Below, in pieces: positions 1 through 9,243 of a stretch of 64,000 nt of DNA (its first letter is position 1; each line of letters begins with the position of its first letter). A model generated the notes under the pieces. That model worked only from the letters and a program-made list of their open reading frames with translations. It had not been told where the DNA came from and made no database searches. Location of the stretch: contig CBDFKV010000007.1 of NCBI GenBank assembly GCA_965249035.1, positions 868,001-932,000 of the forward strand, in the 5' to 3' direction. Source of the DNA: CBDFKV01 sp965249035. GTDB taxonomy: Bacteria > Pseudomonadota > Gammaproteobacteria > Arenicellales > Poriferihabitantaceae. A program made the translations under genes and the position numbers.

Positions 1-1336
1 GTTGTTGTGCCAGCTTTTTCAAATTCTGTGCCGTGGCCGCAAGTAAGAATTCATCTTTCGCACCGGATATTCCGCGTAGCCGTAGTCGGTCAAAGTTCAA
101 AGCACGCTTTAGGTGGGCAAATAATACCTCCACCTTCTTTCTATCATTTCGTGACTGTTGGTACCTCGGGCTTTGACAGATATTTCGAGCCACATCCCTT
201 GAAGATTCATAGATGCTGCGAGCGATCTTTCTAATGTCGGTATTTGGGCAACATTGAAATTTGAAGCGACAGTCCCTACAGTCGTGAGTGCTGGAGCGAT
301 AAATGATAGTGTTGGCCTTGGTTACCCGTGACCGTGCATTCTTGAAATTTCGTCTTCTTGACTGAAGCAATTTACCATCGGGACAATGGTAACAATCTAA
401 TTCACCGTCCCAGACAAAATTAGATCGGTTGAAAATACCTTGATTGTTGTTTGACCTGTCCCATACCGGGATATGCGGCTCAATCTCCTTTTTCTCCACC
501 ACCCAATCCAGCATCGCCGCCGATCCATAGGCTGTATCTGCTATCAGTCGCTTGGGCTTTATCTTCAAGTTATCCTCCACCCGATCAATCATCGTTCGAG
601 TGCTCGCAACTTCAGATGTTCTGTGTGCGGGTGTAGGCTCTACATCCACAATGATGTTGTTCTCAATATCAATCAGGTAGTTAGTGCTGTAATAGAATTG
701 ACCAGGGCCTTTGTCACCTGCCCACTGGGCCATGGGGTCGGTCGTAGATACTTTCTTCTGCGTTCTTTTTGCAGAAGGATCATTGTCTAATGCTTCGAGA
801 TATTCTCTGACAGCGCGGGATTGTGTCAAACTTGGTTGCCAGTCAACCGGGCCATCAACCATCTTCTGCCTGGAGGCGTCTGCCTTTATATAGCTGGCGT
901 CTGTCGCAAAGCCTTCTCCCTTGATTAACCCTTCGTCGTTGCAACGCTGTACAACGGTATCGAATACAAGCCTGAGTAAATCAGCATCTCTAAACCGACC
1001 ATGCCGGTTCTTTGAAAATGTGGAATGATTAGGAACATTATCTTCCAACCCCAAACCGCAGAACCATCGATAGGCCAAGTTGAAATTGACTTCTTCACAT
1101 AATCGACGTTCTGACCGAATTCCATAGCAATAGCCAATCAGAAGCATCCGAATCATTAGCTCAGGATCAACTGACGGCCGACCAGTGTGGCTATAGTAAG
1201 GCTTAAGATGTTCACTGATACCGCCAAAGTCTAAAAAGGCATCTATCTGACGAAGAAGATGGTCCTCGGGGATATGAGTCTCCAGGCAAAAATCATAAAA
1301 CAACGTGTTTTGCCGTCCCGGTAGCTGTCCCATCAT
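1..1336 (-). CDS. IS1182-family DDE transposase (C-terminus outside window)
   Basis: Open from an ATG at 1336 to the window edge, about 445 codons, with no internal stop seen. The N-terminal half carries the DUF772-like region (RSERRLCEEVNFNLAYRWF) typical of IS5/IS1182 transposases. The catalytic triad can be placed at TDASYIKAD (first Asp), IADTAYGS (second Asp) and KKVEVLFAHLKR (Glu). A cysteine group (CYHC, CRDC, CC) sits before the Glu, as is usual in IS1182 proteins. Nothing here suggests the copy is broken, but its end cannot be seen. It catalyses cut-and-paste transposition of its own element. Confidence 0.88.
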   Translation of the reverse strand, partial: MMGQLPGRQNTLFYDFCLETHIPEDHLLRQIDAFLDFGGISEHLKPYYSHTGRPSVDPELMIRMLLIGYCYGIRSERRLCEEVNFNLAYRWFCGLGLEDNVPNHSTFSKNRHGRFRDADLLRLVFDTVVQRCNDEGLIKGEGFATDASYIKADASRQKMVDGPVDWQPSLTQSRAVREYLEALDNDPSAKRTQKKVSTTDPMAQWAGDKGPGQFYYSTNYLIDIENNIIVDVEPTPAHRTSEVASTRTMIDRVEDNLKIKPKRLIADTAYGSAAMLDWVVEKKEIEPHIPVWDRSNNNQGIFNRSNFVWDGELDCYHCPDGKLLQSRRRNFKNARSRVTKANTIIYRSSTHDCRDCRFKFQCCPNTDIRKIARSIYESSRDVARNICQSPRYQQSRNDRKKVEVLFAHLKRALNFDRLRLRGISGAKDEFLLAATAQNLKKLAQQ

Positions 1337-1410
1337 GATAATAAAACCTAGTAATTTCAGTGCCTTAATTATCTCATGACACTTGTTCTTCCGGTGAGTT
1401 TTTCAACAGT
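1..1410 (-). mobile_element. IS1182-type insertion sequence, cut by the window edge
   Basis: One end of an IS element whose transposase reads leftward out of the window. The outer end is placed near 1396-1410, where GAGTTTTTCAACAGT resembles the terminal repeats common in IS5/IS1182-type elements. The other end lies outside, so neither the inverted repeat nor a target duplication can be confirmed. The exact boundary is an inference. Confidence 0.7.
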
Positions 1411-1441
1411 ATCTGCCCTAAGCAGGCGTATAGCGTGTCTC

Positions 1442-2374
1442 TTACCTATCAGCTTTTGTTGAGCTTTGACGCAACCAGTCAACCAGCCTTCCATCAGTTA
1501 TGAGTAGACCGACTGCAATTAATCCAAAACCAACCAGCGCCTCGTTACCTATTCTTTCCCCTAGAAACGTGAAGCTCAAGCCAACTGCGACAGGCGGGAT
1601 CAAAAGCGTTACCAGCATAAGGTTTGAAGACCCAGCCCGTGCAAGGATTTTGAAATAGAGTAGGTATGAAACTGCGGTCGACAATATTGCCAATGCGATA
1701 AGAGAGGCCCATACTTCTGTTGACAAGGTCAAAACTGGCGTCCCCTCGGATAAAACTGCAACGGGGATCATGAGAACGGTGCTTGCGATTAGCATTCCGA
1801 GTGCATTCATTGCAGGTGGATACGCAGATAGGAAACGTTTCCCCCAAACCCCTGCGAATGCGTAGGATAACGTAGCCCCCAGTATCGCAAGTTGGGCAAG
1901 ATTTTGTAAATCAAAATTCATGAGCGCATCAAGCCCCATAATTACCGCCACACCAAATACACCGAACAGCGCACCGATTATTTTTCGGGTTGTAAGCGCC
2001 TCATCGGCAAGCATCACACCAGCCACAATCACTCCAAAAAAAGCGGTTGTGCTGTTCAGAATTGAAGCTAAGCCACTCCCGATTTCTGTCTGCCCCCAGA
2101 ATATGAGTGAAAATGGGATAGCATTGTTTAATGCTCCCATGACCAGATAGCAAAGCCAGGCATTCATTGACCTAGGTATTTTGATGCCTTGCCATAAAAC
2201 GACAAGCAACAATGCGGGCACTGCCCAGATCACTCGATGTAGGGCGACTGTTAGCGGTGGTACTTCCCTTAGGGCTATTTCAGCGAAGAAAAATGACCCT
2301 CCCCAAACTATCGCCAACCCCAGCAATAGTAAGCCGGAAATGAGATCAATTTTTGGAGCTTGCGTTTTTATCAT
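1442..2374 (-). CDS. EamA-family (DMT superfamily) transporter
   Basis: 310-residue membrane protein with about ten hydrophobic helices arranged as two EamA repeats. The first starts near residue 12 (LISGLLLLGLAIVWGGSFFF), the second near residue 160 (LAILGATLSYAFAGVWGKRF). The motif VALHRVIWAVPALLLV after helix 1 is typical of these inner-membrane metabolite exporters, known for RhaT/YdcZ-like or amino-acid export roles. Substrate cannot be told. It stands alone, downstream of nothing co-directional, and ends 30 bp from the IS end, so its 3' surroundings may have been altered by that insertion. Confidence 0.85.
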   Translation of the reverse strand: MIKTQAPKIDLISGLLLLGLAIVWGGSFFFAEIALREVPPLTVALHRVIWAVPALLLVVLWQGIKIPRSMNAWLCYLVMGALNNAIPFSLIFWGQTEIGSGLASILNSTTAFFGVIVAGVMLADEALTTRKIIGALFGVFGVAVIMGLDALMNFDLQNLAQLAILGATLSYAFAGVWGKRFLSAYPPAMNALGMLIASTVLMIPVAVLSEGTPVLTLSTEVWASLIALAILSTAVSYLLYFKILARAGSSNLMLVTLLIPPVAVGLSFTFLGERIGNEALVGFGLIAVGLLITDGRLVDWLRQSSTKADR

Positions 2375-2805
2375 TGAACCACTGGCTTAGACAAATTCAG
2401 CCAAGATAATACTTAACCAGGCACTTAGAAGCTAGCAATATACGGAGCTGCCCTTTCAGGATCAGGAGGTTTTCTCAATGACTATTTTGAGTACAGACTG
2501 CCTGAAAACTAAAAAGTGAGCCCTTGAATCGAGTTTTAAGCTTCTGAATTTTCAATCCTTAACTCACAGCCTAAGACCAGTGTAGTCAATTTGACGGCAT
2601 TCAAATTTCTTTTCGAGCCCGCTTTTAATCTACTCTAGGCGATTTCAATGTTGGAGTTTTCACACAATCCAAGTGTACAGCAACCATTCCCGAATTTTAT
2701 TGCACCCAGATATTGCCCCAACCTTTATTTAAGCGTTTCCGTATTTAGTAGGGAGCTTTATTGCTCACCGACAACACCAACGGGAAGGCTAGTGAGCCAA
2801 TCGGC
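2375..2805. other. Intergenic stretch without a convincing gene
   Basis: About 430 bp between the EamA transporter and recR. The only notable element is AGGAGGT at 2464-2470, seven bases before an ATG at 2478 that opens a 13-codon frame ending at 2519 (MTILSTDCLKTKK). This could be a leader peptide or the stub of a lost gene. No RNA gene or repeat is recognised. Confidence 0.4.
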
Positions 2806-3405
2806 CTAAACTTTGCGTCGATCAGCAAATGCTTGGGTTAATGTGCCTGCATCCATGTATTCCAGCTCGCCACCGACGGGCACACCACGCGCTAATCGTG
2901 TTACTCGAATATGATCTGAGTGATGGAGTAAATCGGCAATGAAATCTGCAGTTGCTTCACCCTCAACAGTTAGGTTGGTGGCCAACACCACTTCACTGAC
3001 ATCACCACCAGAAATCAAGGCTTGCAAGCGCTCGATTCCGAGTTCGTCCGGGCCAATACCCTCTAGCGGCGACAAATGCCCCATCAAAACAAAATAGGTA
3101 CCACGAAACGCCCCAGCATGCTCAATCGCTTCGACATCCGCTGGAGTTTCTGCGATGCAAAGCACGTGCTTGTCACGCTTCGGTGAGGCACAAATGCTGC
3201 ATAGCTCAGTTTCAGAGAAGTTATTGCAACGCTGGCAGTGCGCCACTTTCGCCAGCGCTGACTTTAGCGCTTCAGCAATTGAAAATGCACCTTCTCGATC
3301 ACGTTCCAATAAGTGAAAGGCCATCCGTTGCGCCGACTTGGGACCAACGCCAGGTAGCCTTTGTAGCGATAAGCGTAATTGCTCAACGGTGCGGGAATCT
3401 GACAT
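2806..3405 (-). CDS. recR: Recombination mediator protein RecR
   Basis: 199 residues, the usual RecR length. Domain order is a helix-hairpin-helix at about 8-30 (LPGVGPKSAQRMAFHL), a four-cysteine zinc site (Cys57, Cys60, Cys69, Cys72) and a Toprim domain from about 80 (VLCIAETPADVEAIEH; LMGHLSPLEGIGPDELG). RecR acts with RecO (and RecF) to load RecA on SSB-coated gaps. It follows ybaB by 5 bp and dnaX before that, the conserved dnaX-ybaB-recR operon of Gammaproteobacteria. All expected features are intact. Confidence 0.97.
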   Translation of the reverse strand: MSDSRTVEQLRLSLQRLPGVGPKSAQRMAFHLLERDREGAFSIAEALKSALAKVAHCQRCNNFSETELCSICASPKRDKHVLCIAETPADVEAIEHAGAFRGTYFVLMGHLSPLEGIGPDELGIERLQALISGGDVSEVVLATNLTVEGEATADFIADLLHHSDHIRVTRLARGVPVGGELEYMDAGTLTQAFADRRKV

Positions 3406-3410
3406 TGAGC

Positions 3411-3734
3411 CTAAAAAGGAAGGTTCATTCCAGGAATATTCAACCCAGCAGTTAAACCACCCATTTTTTCTTGGGTTGTTGTTTCAACCTTTTTCAAGGC
3501 ATCATTGATCGCTGCGGCAATTAGATCTTCGAGAATCTCGATATCATCACCGGCTAAGTCCGGGTCGATTGCCACTCGCCGTACTGCGTGTCGGCAATTC
3601 ATAGTAATTTCCACCATGCCGCCACCCGACTGCCCAACGACTTCAATGTCTGCCAGCTCTTCCTGAGCTTTCTTCATGTTTTCCTGCATGGCCTGAGCCT
3701 GCTTCATGATATTGCCTAGTCCACCTTTCATCAC
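3411..3734 (-). CDS. ybaB: YbaB/EbfC family nucleoid-associated protein
   Basis: 107 residues with the family pattern: an N-terminal helix rich in Met, Gln and Lys (GNIMKQAQAMQENMKKAQEE), then VVGQSGGGMVEITMNC and a C-terminal helix (EDLIAAAINDALKKVE). It forms dimers that bind DNA. It lies 12 bp after dnaX and 5 bp before recR on the same strand, so the three are very likely co-transcribed. Length and position match the usual orthologue. Confidence 0.95.
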   Translation of the reverse strand: MMKGGLGNIMKQAQAMQENMKKAQEELADIEVVGQSGGGMVEITMNCRHAVRRVAIDPDLAGDDIEILEDLIAAAINDALKKVETTTQEKMGGLTAGLNIPGMNLPF

Positions 3735-3746
3735 TACCTCGTTTAC

Positions 3747-5414
3747 CTAACCACGTTTTATAGAATTAATATCAACTTCGGCGTCAAACAGATTAACCAT
3801 CTCTTGCACCGCATCGTCGTTTTGAAATGTCTGTTGAATCTCGGCCAACTCCGCCTTATCCCGCTGTGCCTTAACACCTGCGGCGGTCTTACCAGCATCC
3901 ACCTCACCCATGAGAATTTCCAAGCGAATGGAATCTCCCACTAAATGTCGCAAAGCAGATTCTATCTCCTGCCGGCGCTCTTGATTATTGAGCTGCCGAT
4001 ACTGCTCACTAATGCGCACGCGAAGCTGAGTACCATCCAATGAATCAGGCACCATATGCATCGCCAACTGTCGAGCCAAGCCACTCAATTGGGCGCGACC
4101 AACCAACGCTGCCCACGATTCCGGTGTACTGATCACAGAAGTCAGATCTACCTTTTCTTTGGCGCTTGCGGTGGGTTCCACTTCAGTCGGCACTGTCGGT
4201 GAGCTGTTTGGCTTAGACCTATTGGGCTCTTTATCGGCTGCTTTCTCAGCTATCACTACGTTTGGCTTAGCACGTTCCTGAGGTTTGGATTGAGGCGAGC
4301 TATTACCAGAACTTTGACCCGATCGCAGCACCTCTGGTTTAAACGCCAGCAGGCGAAACAGGGTCATTTCAAAGCCTGTGCGTGGGTCTGGAGCCAAGCT
4401 AAAATCACGCTTTCCGAGTACGCATATCTGATAAAACAACTGTAAGGTTTCAGCATCAAATTGCTCAGCAACACGCGCTATAGCGGCTTGATCGAGCCCT
4501 TTCCATTGCAGCGCTTTAGGTGCTTGCAGAAATAATGTCGCAGCATGAACAGCGCTGATTAGATCATCAATCGCATTGGCAAAATTAGCCGACTGAGACG
4601 CCATATCTTGCGTGATTTTTGCCAAAATACCGCCATCGCCCGCCGCCAGCGCATCGAAAATTTGCGCGATAAATGCTGAATCAATCAAATTCAACATCGC
4701 CCGTAAACTGGCTTCAGTCACGTTCTCGTTCGAGAAAGCAATGCTCTGATCCAGCAAGCTTAGGGCATCACGCATGCTGCCATTGGCTGTTCGTGCCAGC
4801 GTGGTCAACGCTAAAGATTCGTATTGAATACCTTCAGCCTTAAGAATTTTCTCAAGCTGCGCCGCAATCTGGTCAAATTCCAGTGCGGTCAAGCTAAACT
4901 GGATACAGCGCGACAAAATGGTCGCCGGCAACTTATGCGGGTCGGTAGTCGCCAGTAAAAACTTGACGTGCTCAGGAGGCTCTTCCAGCGTTTTTAGCAA
5001 AGCGTTGAAGCTATGCGTCGACAGCATGTGAACTTCGTCAATCAAATAGACTTTATAACGACCCTGGGTAGGTGCGTACTGGACATTATCGAGCAGATCA
5101 CGGGTATCGTCGACTTTAGTACGTGATGCGGCATCGACTTCGATCAAATCGACAAACCGGCCTTCATCGACCGCCTTGCAGATCGAACACTCACCACACG
5201 GGGTAGAACTAACCCCCTGCTCGCAATTCAGTGCCTTGGCGAATATCCGCGCTAAGGTTGTTTTACCGACACCGCGAGTGCCGGTAAACAAAAAGGCATG
5301 GTGGACCCGGTCATTATCCAGCGCATTAGAGAGCGCCTCAACCACATGACGCTGACCCACCACATCCTTGAATTCTGCCGGGCGCCACTTGCGGGCTAAA
5401 ACTTGATAACTCAT
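3747..5414 (-). CDS. dnaX: DNA polymerase III subunit gamma/tau
   Basis: Clamp-loader ATPase of the replicative polymerase. It has Walker A GTRGVGKT at residues 45-52, a zinc module with Cys64, Cys73, Cys76 and Cys79, and a Walker B YLIDEVHML near 123-131. SRC in LPATILSRCIQFSL is the sensor/arginine finger region. A Pro/Ser/Lys-rich linker at about 365-430 leads to the tau-specific C-terminal domain. At 555 residues it is shorter than E. coli tau (643), mostly in the linker. I saw no A-AAA-AAG slippery site, so a separate gamma form by frameshifting is not supported. The SRP RNA gene lies just upstream on the same strand. Confidence 0.96.
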   Translation of the reverse strand: MSYQVLARKWRPAEFKDVVGQRHVVEALSNALDNDRVHHAFLFTGTRGVGKTTLARIFAKALNCEQGVSSTPCGECSICKAVDEGRFVDLIEVDAASRTKVDDTRDLLDNVQYAPTQGRYKVYLIDEVHMLSTHSFNALLKTLEEPPEHVKFLLATTDPHKLPATILSRCIQFSLTALEFDQIAAQLEKILKAEGIQYESLALTTLARTANGSMRDALSLLDQSIAFSNENVTEASLRAMLNLIDSAFIAQIFDALAAGDGGILAKITQDMASQSANFANAIDDLISAVHAATLFLQAPKALQWKGLDQAAIARVAEQFDAETLQLFYQICVLGKRDFSLAPDPRTGFEMTLFRLLAFKPEVLRSGQSSGNSSPQSKPQERAKPNVVIAEKAADKEPNRSKPNSSPTVPTEVEPTASAKEKVDLTSVISTPESWAALVGRAQLSGLARQLAMHMVPDSLDGTQLRVRISEQYRQLNNQERRQEIESALRHLVGDSIRLEILMGEVDAGKTAAGVKAQRDKAELAEIQQTFQNDDAVQEMVNLFDAEVDINSIKRG

Positions 5415-5499
5415 GCTGGGGCTATGTTCGTGACGATATGGCTGCTGATCAAAGGTTTAAAAGTGACTGGCTACTTGCCCGTAAAAAAACTGAATGGAG

Positions 5500-5613
5500 T
5501 GGCGGATCCAACTAGCCGGGCCCGGCACCCAAGTTGACTGCTGCGGCTGCTTCCTTCCGGACCTGACCGGGTTCACAATCTCTCGTCACCAAGGTGGCCA
5601 ATTTTCACCGCCA
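5500..5613 (-). ncRNA. ffs: Signal recognition particle RNA, small bacterial (4.5S) type
   Basis: The minus strand contains the SRP core GGTCAGGTCCGGAAGGAAGC, which is the Ffh-binding tetraloop and the symmetric and asymmetric internal loops, at about 5550-5575. The ends pair: TGGCGG at the 5' end (plus-strand 5608-5613) with CCGCCA at the 3' end (5500-5505), closing a single long hairpin of about 114 nt like E. coli 4.5S RNA. It works with Ffh in co-translational membrane targeting. A T-run (plus-strand A-run 5483-5489) follows the 3' end and could terminate it. Confidence 0.95.
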
Positions 5614-5732
5614 TAGACCTTGCGCTTGTCAGCACAAAGGACGAGCGATTCTATCACAAACTATTTTTTCAACCAGTCCCGAAATGCCCAGAAATGTTTC
5701 CAATATCACTTGATCAGCCCCCGGGTTCGCGC

Positions 5733-5763
5733 CAAAAAAAACCCGACTGTAAAAGCCGGGTTT
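5733..5763 (-). terminator. Rho-independent terminator of phaC
   Basis: On the minus strand AAACCCG (5757-5763 complement) and CGGGTTT (5739-5745 complement) form a 7-bp stem with an 11-nt loop, followed directly by a run of T. It lies 25 bp after the phaC stop. Confidence 0.85.
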
Positions 5764-5787
5764 GATTTCATTGACAATCGAGCGCGC

Positions 5788-7578
5788 CTAGTTTTCTACG
5801 TAGGAGCCGGGTGCATCTTCAATGAGTTCAAGCTCGCTGTCGCCAGGAACTCTAGGATCTACCATCTTCCCAGACTTACCTTTAACCCAGCGCTGCCACT
5901 CTGGCCACCAAGAGCCTTCATGTTGTTTCGCTCGACTAGCCCAGGCCTCGGGGTCGGCCGGTGGTCGGCTGGTGACACGATAGCCATACTTATTCGCCTC
6001 TGGCGGATTAACTATCCCCGCAATATGGCCAGAACCGCCTAGGATAAAACGCTTTGAGCCAGAGAAAAACTGTACGCCTTTGTAAGTCGCTAACCACGGT
6101 GCGATATGATCATCAACGGTTGACACAAAACAAGTCGGTGCCGTCACATTACCCAAATCAATGGGGGTTTCACTAACCTCCAGCGCATTGGGTTTAACCA
6201 AATCATTCTTCATGTACATATTACGCAGATACCAACTGTGCATCGCTGCCGGCATGCGCGTAGAGTCTGAGTTCCAATACAGTAAATCAAACGGGCGAAC
6301 ATCATTGCCGAGTAAATAATTGTTGATATAGAATGACCAAATCAAGTCATTGGCGCGCAGCAGGTTGAAGGTACCCGCCATATCGCTGCCATCGAGAAAA
6401 CCCCGCTCTTGCATCCGCTCTTCAAGGTCAGATACGATTTCTTCGCCGATAAACGCACCTAAATCACCTGGCTCACTAAATTCAAGCATGGTCGTCAGAA
6501 ACGTGCCACTAGTGATGCGTTGGTCGTCATTCGCAGCCATATACGCCATCGTGGTAGCGAGCAACGTGCCCCCTAAGCAATAACCAATTGCGTTGACATC
6601 AGTTTCACCGGTTGCCTTAGTAATAGCGTCCAGTGCAGCGATAATGCCGTCCTGAACGTAGGCGTCAAAACCCACCTCCCGATAGCTTTCATCTGGATTA
6701 ACCCAAGATATTACGAATACCGTATGACCTTGGTCGACCAACCATTTAAGGAAGGAGTTCCTCGGCTGCAGATCCAAAATATAGTATTTGTTGATCCAAG
6801 GCGGAACGACTAATAATGGCTTCTTAAACGCTTTCTCAGTCGTCGGCGTATACTGAATCAACTGGTGCATACGATTCTGAAATACTACCTTGCCATCCAG
6901 CGTGGCGATATTCTCACCCAAGGTGAATGCATCAGTGTCGGTCATCCTAATTTTCAGGTTACCGTCACCCGCTTCAATGTCGTCAAGCATATTTTTCAAA
7001 CCATGCACCAAGCAGGCACCTTTGGTTTCTTGGATATGCTCAAGCACTGCCGGGTTAGTCGCCGCAAAATTAGTCGGCGACAGCGCATCCAAATAGCGTT
7101 CGGTAAAAAACTCCACTTTCTTCGCTGTCTCTGGATCCATGCCCTCGGTTTGCTGAACGACCGTACGCGCCCACTTGGACGCTAATAAGTAAGTATCCTT
7201 TATGTGTTTGAATACGGGATTTTCCTCCCAAGCTTCGTGGCGAAATCGACGATCATCCGCAGCAGGTTTGATCACTGGCTCCTCGCCTTCTTCATCACCT
7301 TGCTGCACATGGGCCGCCGACATCTGCTGATACAACTTCATAGAGTCCTGAAAGAAATCCATATTCGCCTGCACCAAAGAGCCTGGGTTTTGCATCATGG
7401 CTTTGGTAAAATCAGCAAATGGTTTCTGCAAATGTAATGGATCCATTTCCATATCATCGGCTTTGCGCGCAAATTCGCTCAGCATCGCTTCGTACTTTTG
7501 CATACTTTCGGCATACGCTTGATGCATCTTGCCAAAACCCAATGCGTCGATTGTTTGTTCGGTGTGTTTTCTAGACAT
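5788..7578 (-). CDS. phaC: Class I poly(3-hydroxyalkanoate) synthase PhaC
   Basis: 596 residues, the class I length. It polymerises (R)-3-hydroxyacyl-CoA into PHA at the granule surface. The lipase-like box GYCLGG holds the catalytic Cys near residue 336. The Asp (STVDDHIAPW, about 490) and His (GGSGHIAGIVNPP, about 518) complete the triad. The N-terminal part (FADFTKAMMQNPGSLVQANMDFFQDSMKLY) is the class I N-terminal domain. A phasin gene lies 72 bp upstream on the same strand, so synthase and granule coat are probably expressed together. No phaA or phaB is in the window. Confidence 0.95.
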   Translation of the reverse strand: MSRKHTEQTIDALGFGKMHQAYAESMQKYEAMLSEFARKADDMEMDPLHLQKPFADFTKAMMQNPGSLVQANMDFFQDSMKLYQQMSAAHVQQGDEEGEEPVIKPAADDRRFRHEAWEENPVFKHIKDTYLLASKWARTVVQQTEGMDPETAKKVEFFTERYLDALSPTNFAATNPAVLEHIQETKGACLVHGLKNMLDDIEAGDGNLKIRMTDTDAFTLGENIATLDGKVVFQNRMHQLIQYTPTTEKAFKKPLLVVPPWINKYYILDLQPRNSFLKWLVDQGHTVFVISWVNPDESYREVGFDAYVQDGIIAALDAITKATGETDVNAIGYCLGGTLLATTMAYMAANDDQRITSGTFLTTMLEFSEPGDLGAFIGEEIVSDLEERMQERGFLDGSDMAGTFNLLRANDLIWSFYINNYLLGNDVRPFDLLYWNSDSTRMPAAMHSWYLRNMYMKNDLVKPNALEVSETPIDLGNVTAPTCFVSTVDDHIAPWLATYKGVQFFSGSKRFILGGSGHIAGIVNPPEANKYGYRVTSRPPADPEAWASRAKQHEGSWWPEWQRWVKGKSGKMVDPRVPGDSELELIEDAPGSYVEN

Positions 7579-7650
7579 AAGGCTGCCTCGTAAGAAAATA
7601 GGTTGATTGAGAGAGAAGTGTAGTAAATGCCGTTACTTCGGCATCAGCAC

Positions 7651-8112
7651 TTAGCCCTTAACTACATCCTTAATTTCTTTCATGCCTTCTTCAAAACGCT
7701 CACTAACCACTTGAGTCAGTGATTCTTGGGCTTCGGCAACCAGATGACTGATCTCGGTTGATGAGGCCAATGCCTTTTCAACCGCAGCTTGCATTAACTC
7801 CGATTGACGCTCGGCCAATTCAGTGGGGTTTTGCACGCCTGCCAAAGTCTTACCCGCTTCAGTTGCATCGGTCATGGCTTGTTGCAGCAGCTGTGCTTGG
7901 TAGCCCATCAATTTCTGTGCGTATTCAATCGCCTTGCCATTGGCTTCTGTCAGTGCCTTCATATTCTTGTTTTGCGCTTCTGATAATGCGGACATATCAA
8001 ATTGCGGTGCTGATGGCTTCTGATAAGAGCCAAATGCATTTTGCATTTGACGCATCATTTCCTGCGGATCGTATTGCGGAAACATTTTCATAAAGTCGAA
8101 TGGGTTGTTCAT
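7651..8112 (-). CDS. Phasin family protein (PHA granule coat)
   Basis: 153 residues, almost all helical, without cysteines. The N-terminus is rich in Met and Phe (NNPFDFMKMFPQYDPQEMM), followed by a Phasin_2-type amphipathic helix region (NMKALTEANGKAIEYAQKLM) and a long helix with TELAERQSELMQAAVEKAL. Phasins cover PHA granules and control their number and size. The position directly upstream of phaC supports the call. The family is identified from the overall pattern and neighbour rather than a single motif. Confidence 0.88.
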   Translation of the reverse strand: MNNPFDFMKMFPQYDPQEMMRQMQNAFGSYQKPSAPQFDMSALSEAQNKNMKALTEANGKAIEYAQKLMGYQAQLLQQAMTDATEAGKTLAGVQNPTELAERQSELMQAAVEKALASSTEISHLVAEAQESLTQVVSERFEEGMKEIKDVVKG

Positions 8113-8243
8113 GGTTTCATCCTGGGTATGGTGAGAATTAGGGCTGCATAGACATAATTGTGCAGTGCAGCATTTAGTAAATTCTAATGAACATGTGCTC
8201 CTACGTCAAGCTTTGTTTTTAGGGGATGAGAATTTGATGAAAA

Positions 8244-8323
<80 letters not shown>

Positions 8324-8400
8324 AGAAGAGTTAATACAAACTCTGTGAGATAATATTTCTGTCCGATTACTTTATGAGCTGGATCGTGCGGCGCCGGATA

Positions 8401-8778
8401 TTACGCTAGTATGGTAAGAACTTCATCCAGCTCGGCGATGAGTTCTTTAATTACTTTTTGATTGGCAGCTATCCGCTGGGGTTTCTGTTCTGCCGTTCCA
8501 TCCTTGTCGATCTGCTCCAGTTTAATTCGGGCGCCGCTAATGGTAAATCCATCCATGTAGAGCAAGCGACGAATGGTTCGAACTAACTCCACTTCATGGC
8601 GCTGATAGTAACGGCGATTACCCCGGCGCTTGACTGGCTTTAATTGATCAAACTCCTGTTCCCAATAGCGTAAGACGTGTGGCTTGATGTCGCAAAGCTT
8701 ACTCACTTCTCCGATTGTAAAGTAACGCTTACCTGGTATCTTCGGCAGATCCATCCCTCTAACATCTAACATTGTCAC
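8401..8778 (-). CDS. MerR-family transcriptional regulator
   Basis: 125 residues. The winged helix-turn-helix is at about 18-60 (YFTIGEVSKLCDIKPHVLRY, then WEQEFDQLKP and RRYYQRHEVELV), the classic MerR DNA-binding domain. A short C-terminal coiled-coil stretch forms the dimer helix, and there is no effector-binding domain, so it belongs to the small MerR group found next to ihfA in many Gammaproteobacteria. The listed first codon is GTG; an ATG two codons later (8772) is equally possible. Its target is not known from the sequence. It lies 35 bp after ihfA on the same strand. Confidence 0.9.
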   Translation of the reverse strand: MTMLDVRGMDLPKIPGKRYFTIGEVSKLCDIKPHVLRYWEQEFDQLKPVKRRGNRRYYQRHEVELVRTIRRLLYMDGFTISGARIKLEQIDKDGTAEQKPQRIAANQKVIKELIAELDEVLTILA

Positions 8779-8813
8779 AGCTTATTATTCTCTCTAATTA
8801 ATTTTGTTATCAA

Positions 8814-9131
8814 CTACTTATCAGCCATTGCTCTAGATAATTCCGAGGCATTTGAATCGATGCGATTTTTAAGCTTCTGACTCGCTCGGAATGTTACCAC
8901 TCTGCGTGCAGAAATGGGCACTTCTTCACCGGTTTTTGGGTTACGGCCGGGACGCGAACGCTTGTCGCGCAACATGAAACTGCCGAAACCTGAAATCTTT
9001 ACGATCTCTCCACTTTCAAGTGACGATCTAATTTCTTCAAAGAACTGGTCGATAATTTCCTTCGCTTCGCGTTTATTAAAACCGATCTCTTCGAATAGCG
9101 CCTCTGCTAAACGTGCTTTTGTGACTGTCAT
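8814..9131 (-). CDS. ihfA: Integration host factor subunit alpha
   Basis: 105 residues in the HU/IHF family. It shows MTVTKARLAEALFEEIGFNK at the N-terminus, the core GEIVKISGFGSFMLRDK, and the DNA-intercalating arm RPGRNPKTGEEVPISARRVV with its conserved Pro. With IhfB it bends DNA by about 160 degrees. I chose the ATG at 9131, preceded eight bases earlier by GGGGAGAG, rather than the in-frame TTG at 9149. It follows pheT on the same strand after 112 bp, the standard pheST-ihfA arrangement. Confidence 0.96.
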   Translation of the reverse strand: MTVTKARLAEALFEEIGFNKREAKEIIDQFFEEIRSSLESGEIVKISGFGSFMLRDKRSRPGRNPKTGEEVPISARRVVTFRASQKLKNRIDSNASELSRAMADK

Positions 9132-9243
9132 CGTCTTCACTCTCCCCAAAACTCGTTGCCACGCGTGGAATTCCGCTAATCTAGCGTGGCAGCAATGATA
9201 TTATTATAAAACAGTAAATTGCAAGCGATAGCTAATAACTTTT

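Noticed and set aside
3747..5414. Programmed frameshift in dnaX giving the gamma form
   Set aside because: No A-AAA-AAG slippery site with a following hairpin was seen in the gene.
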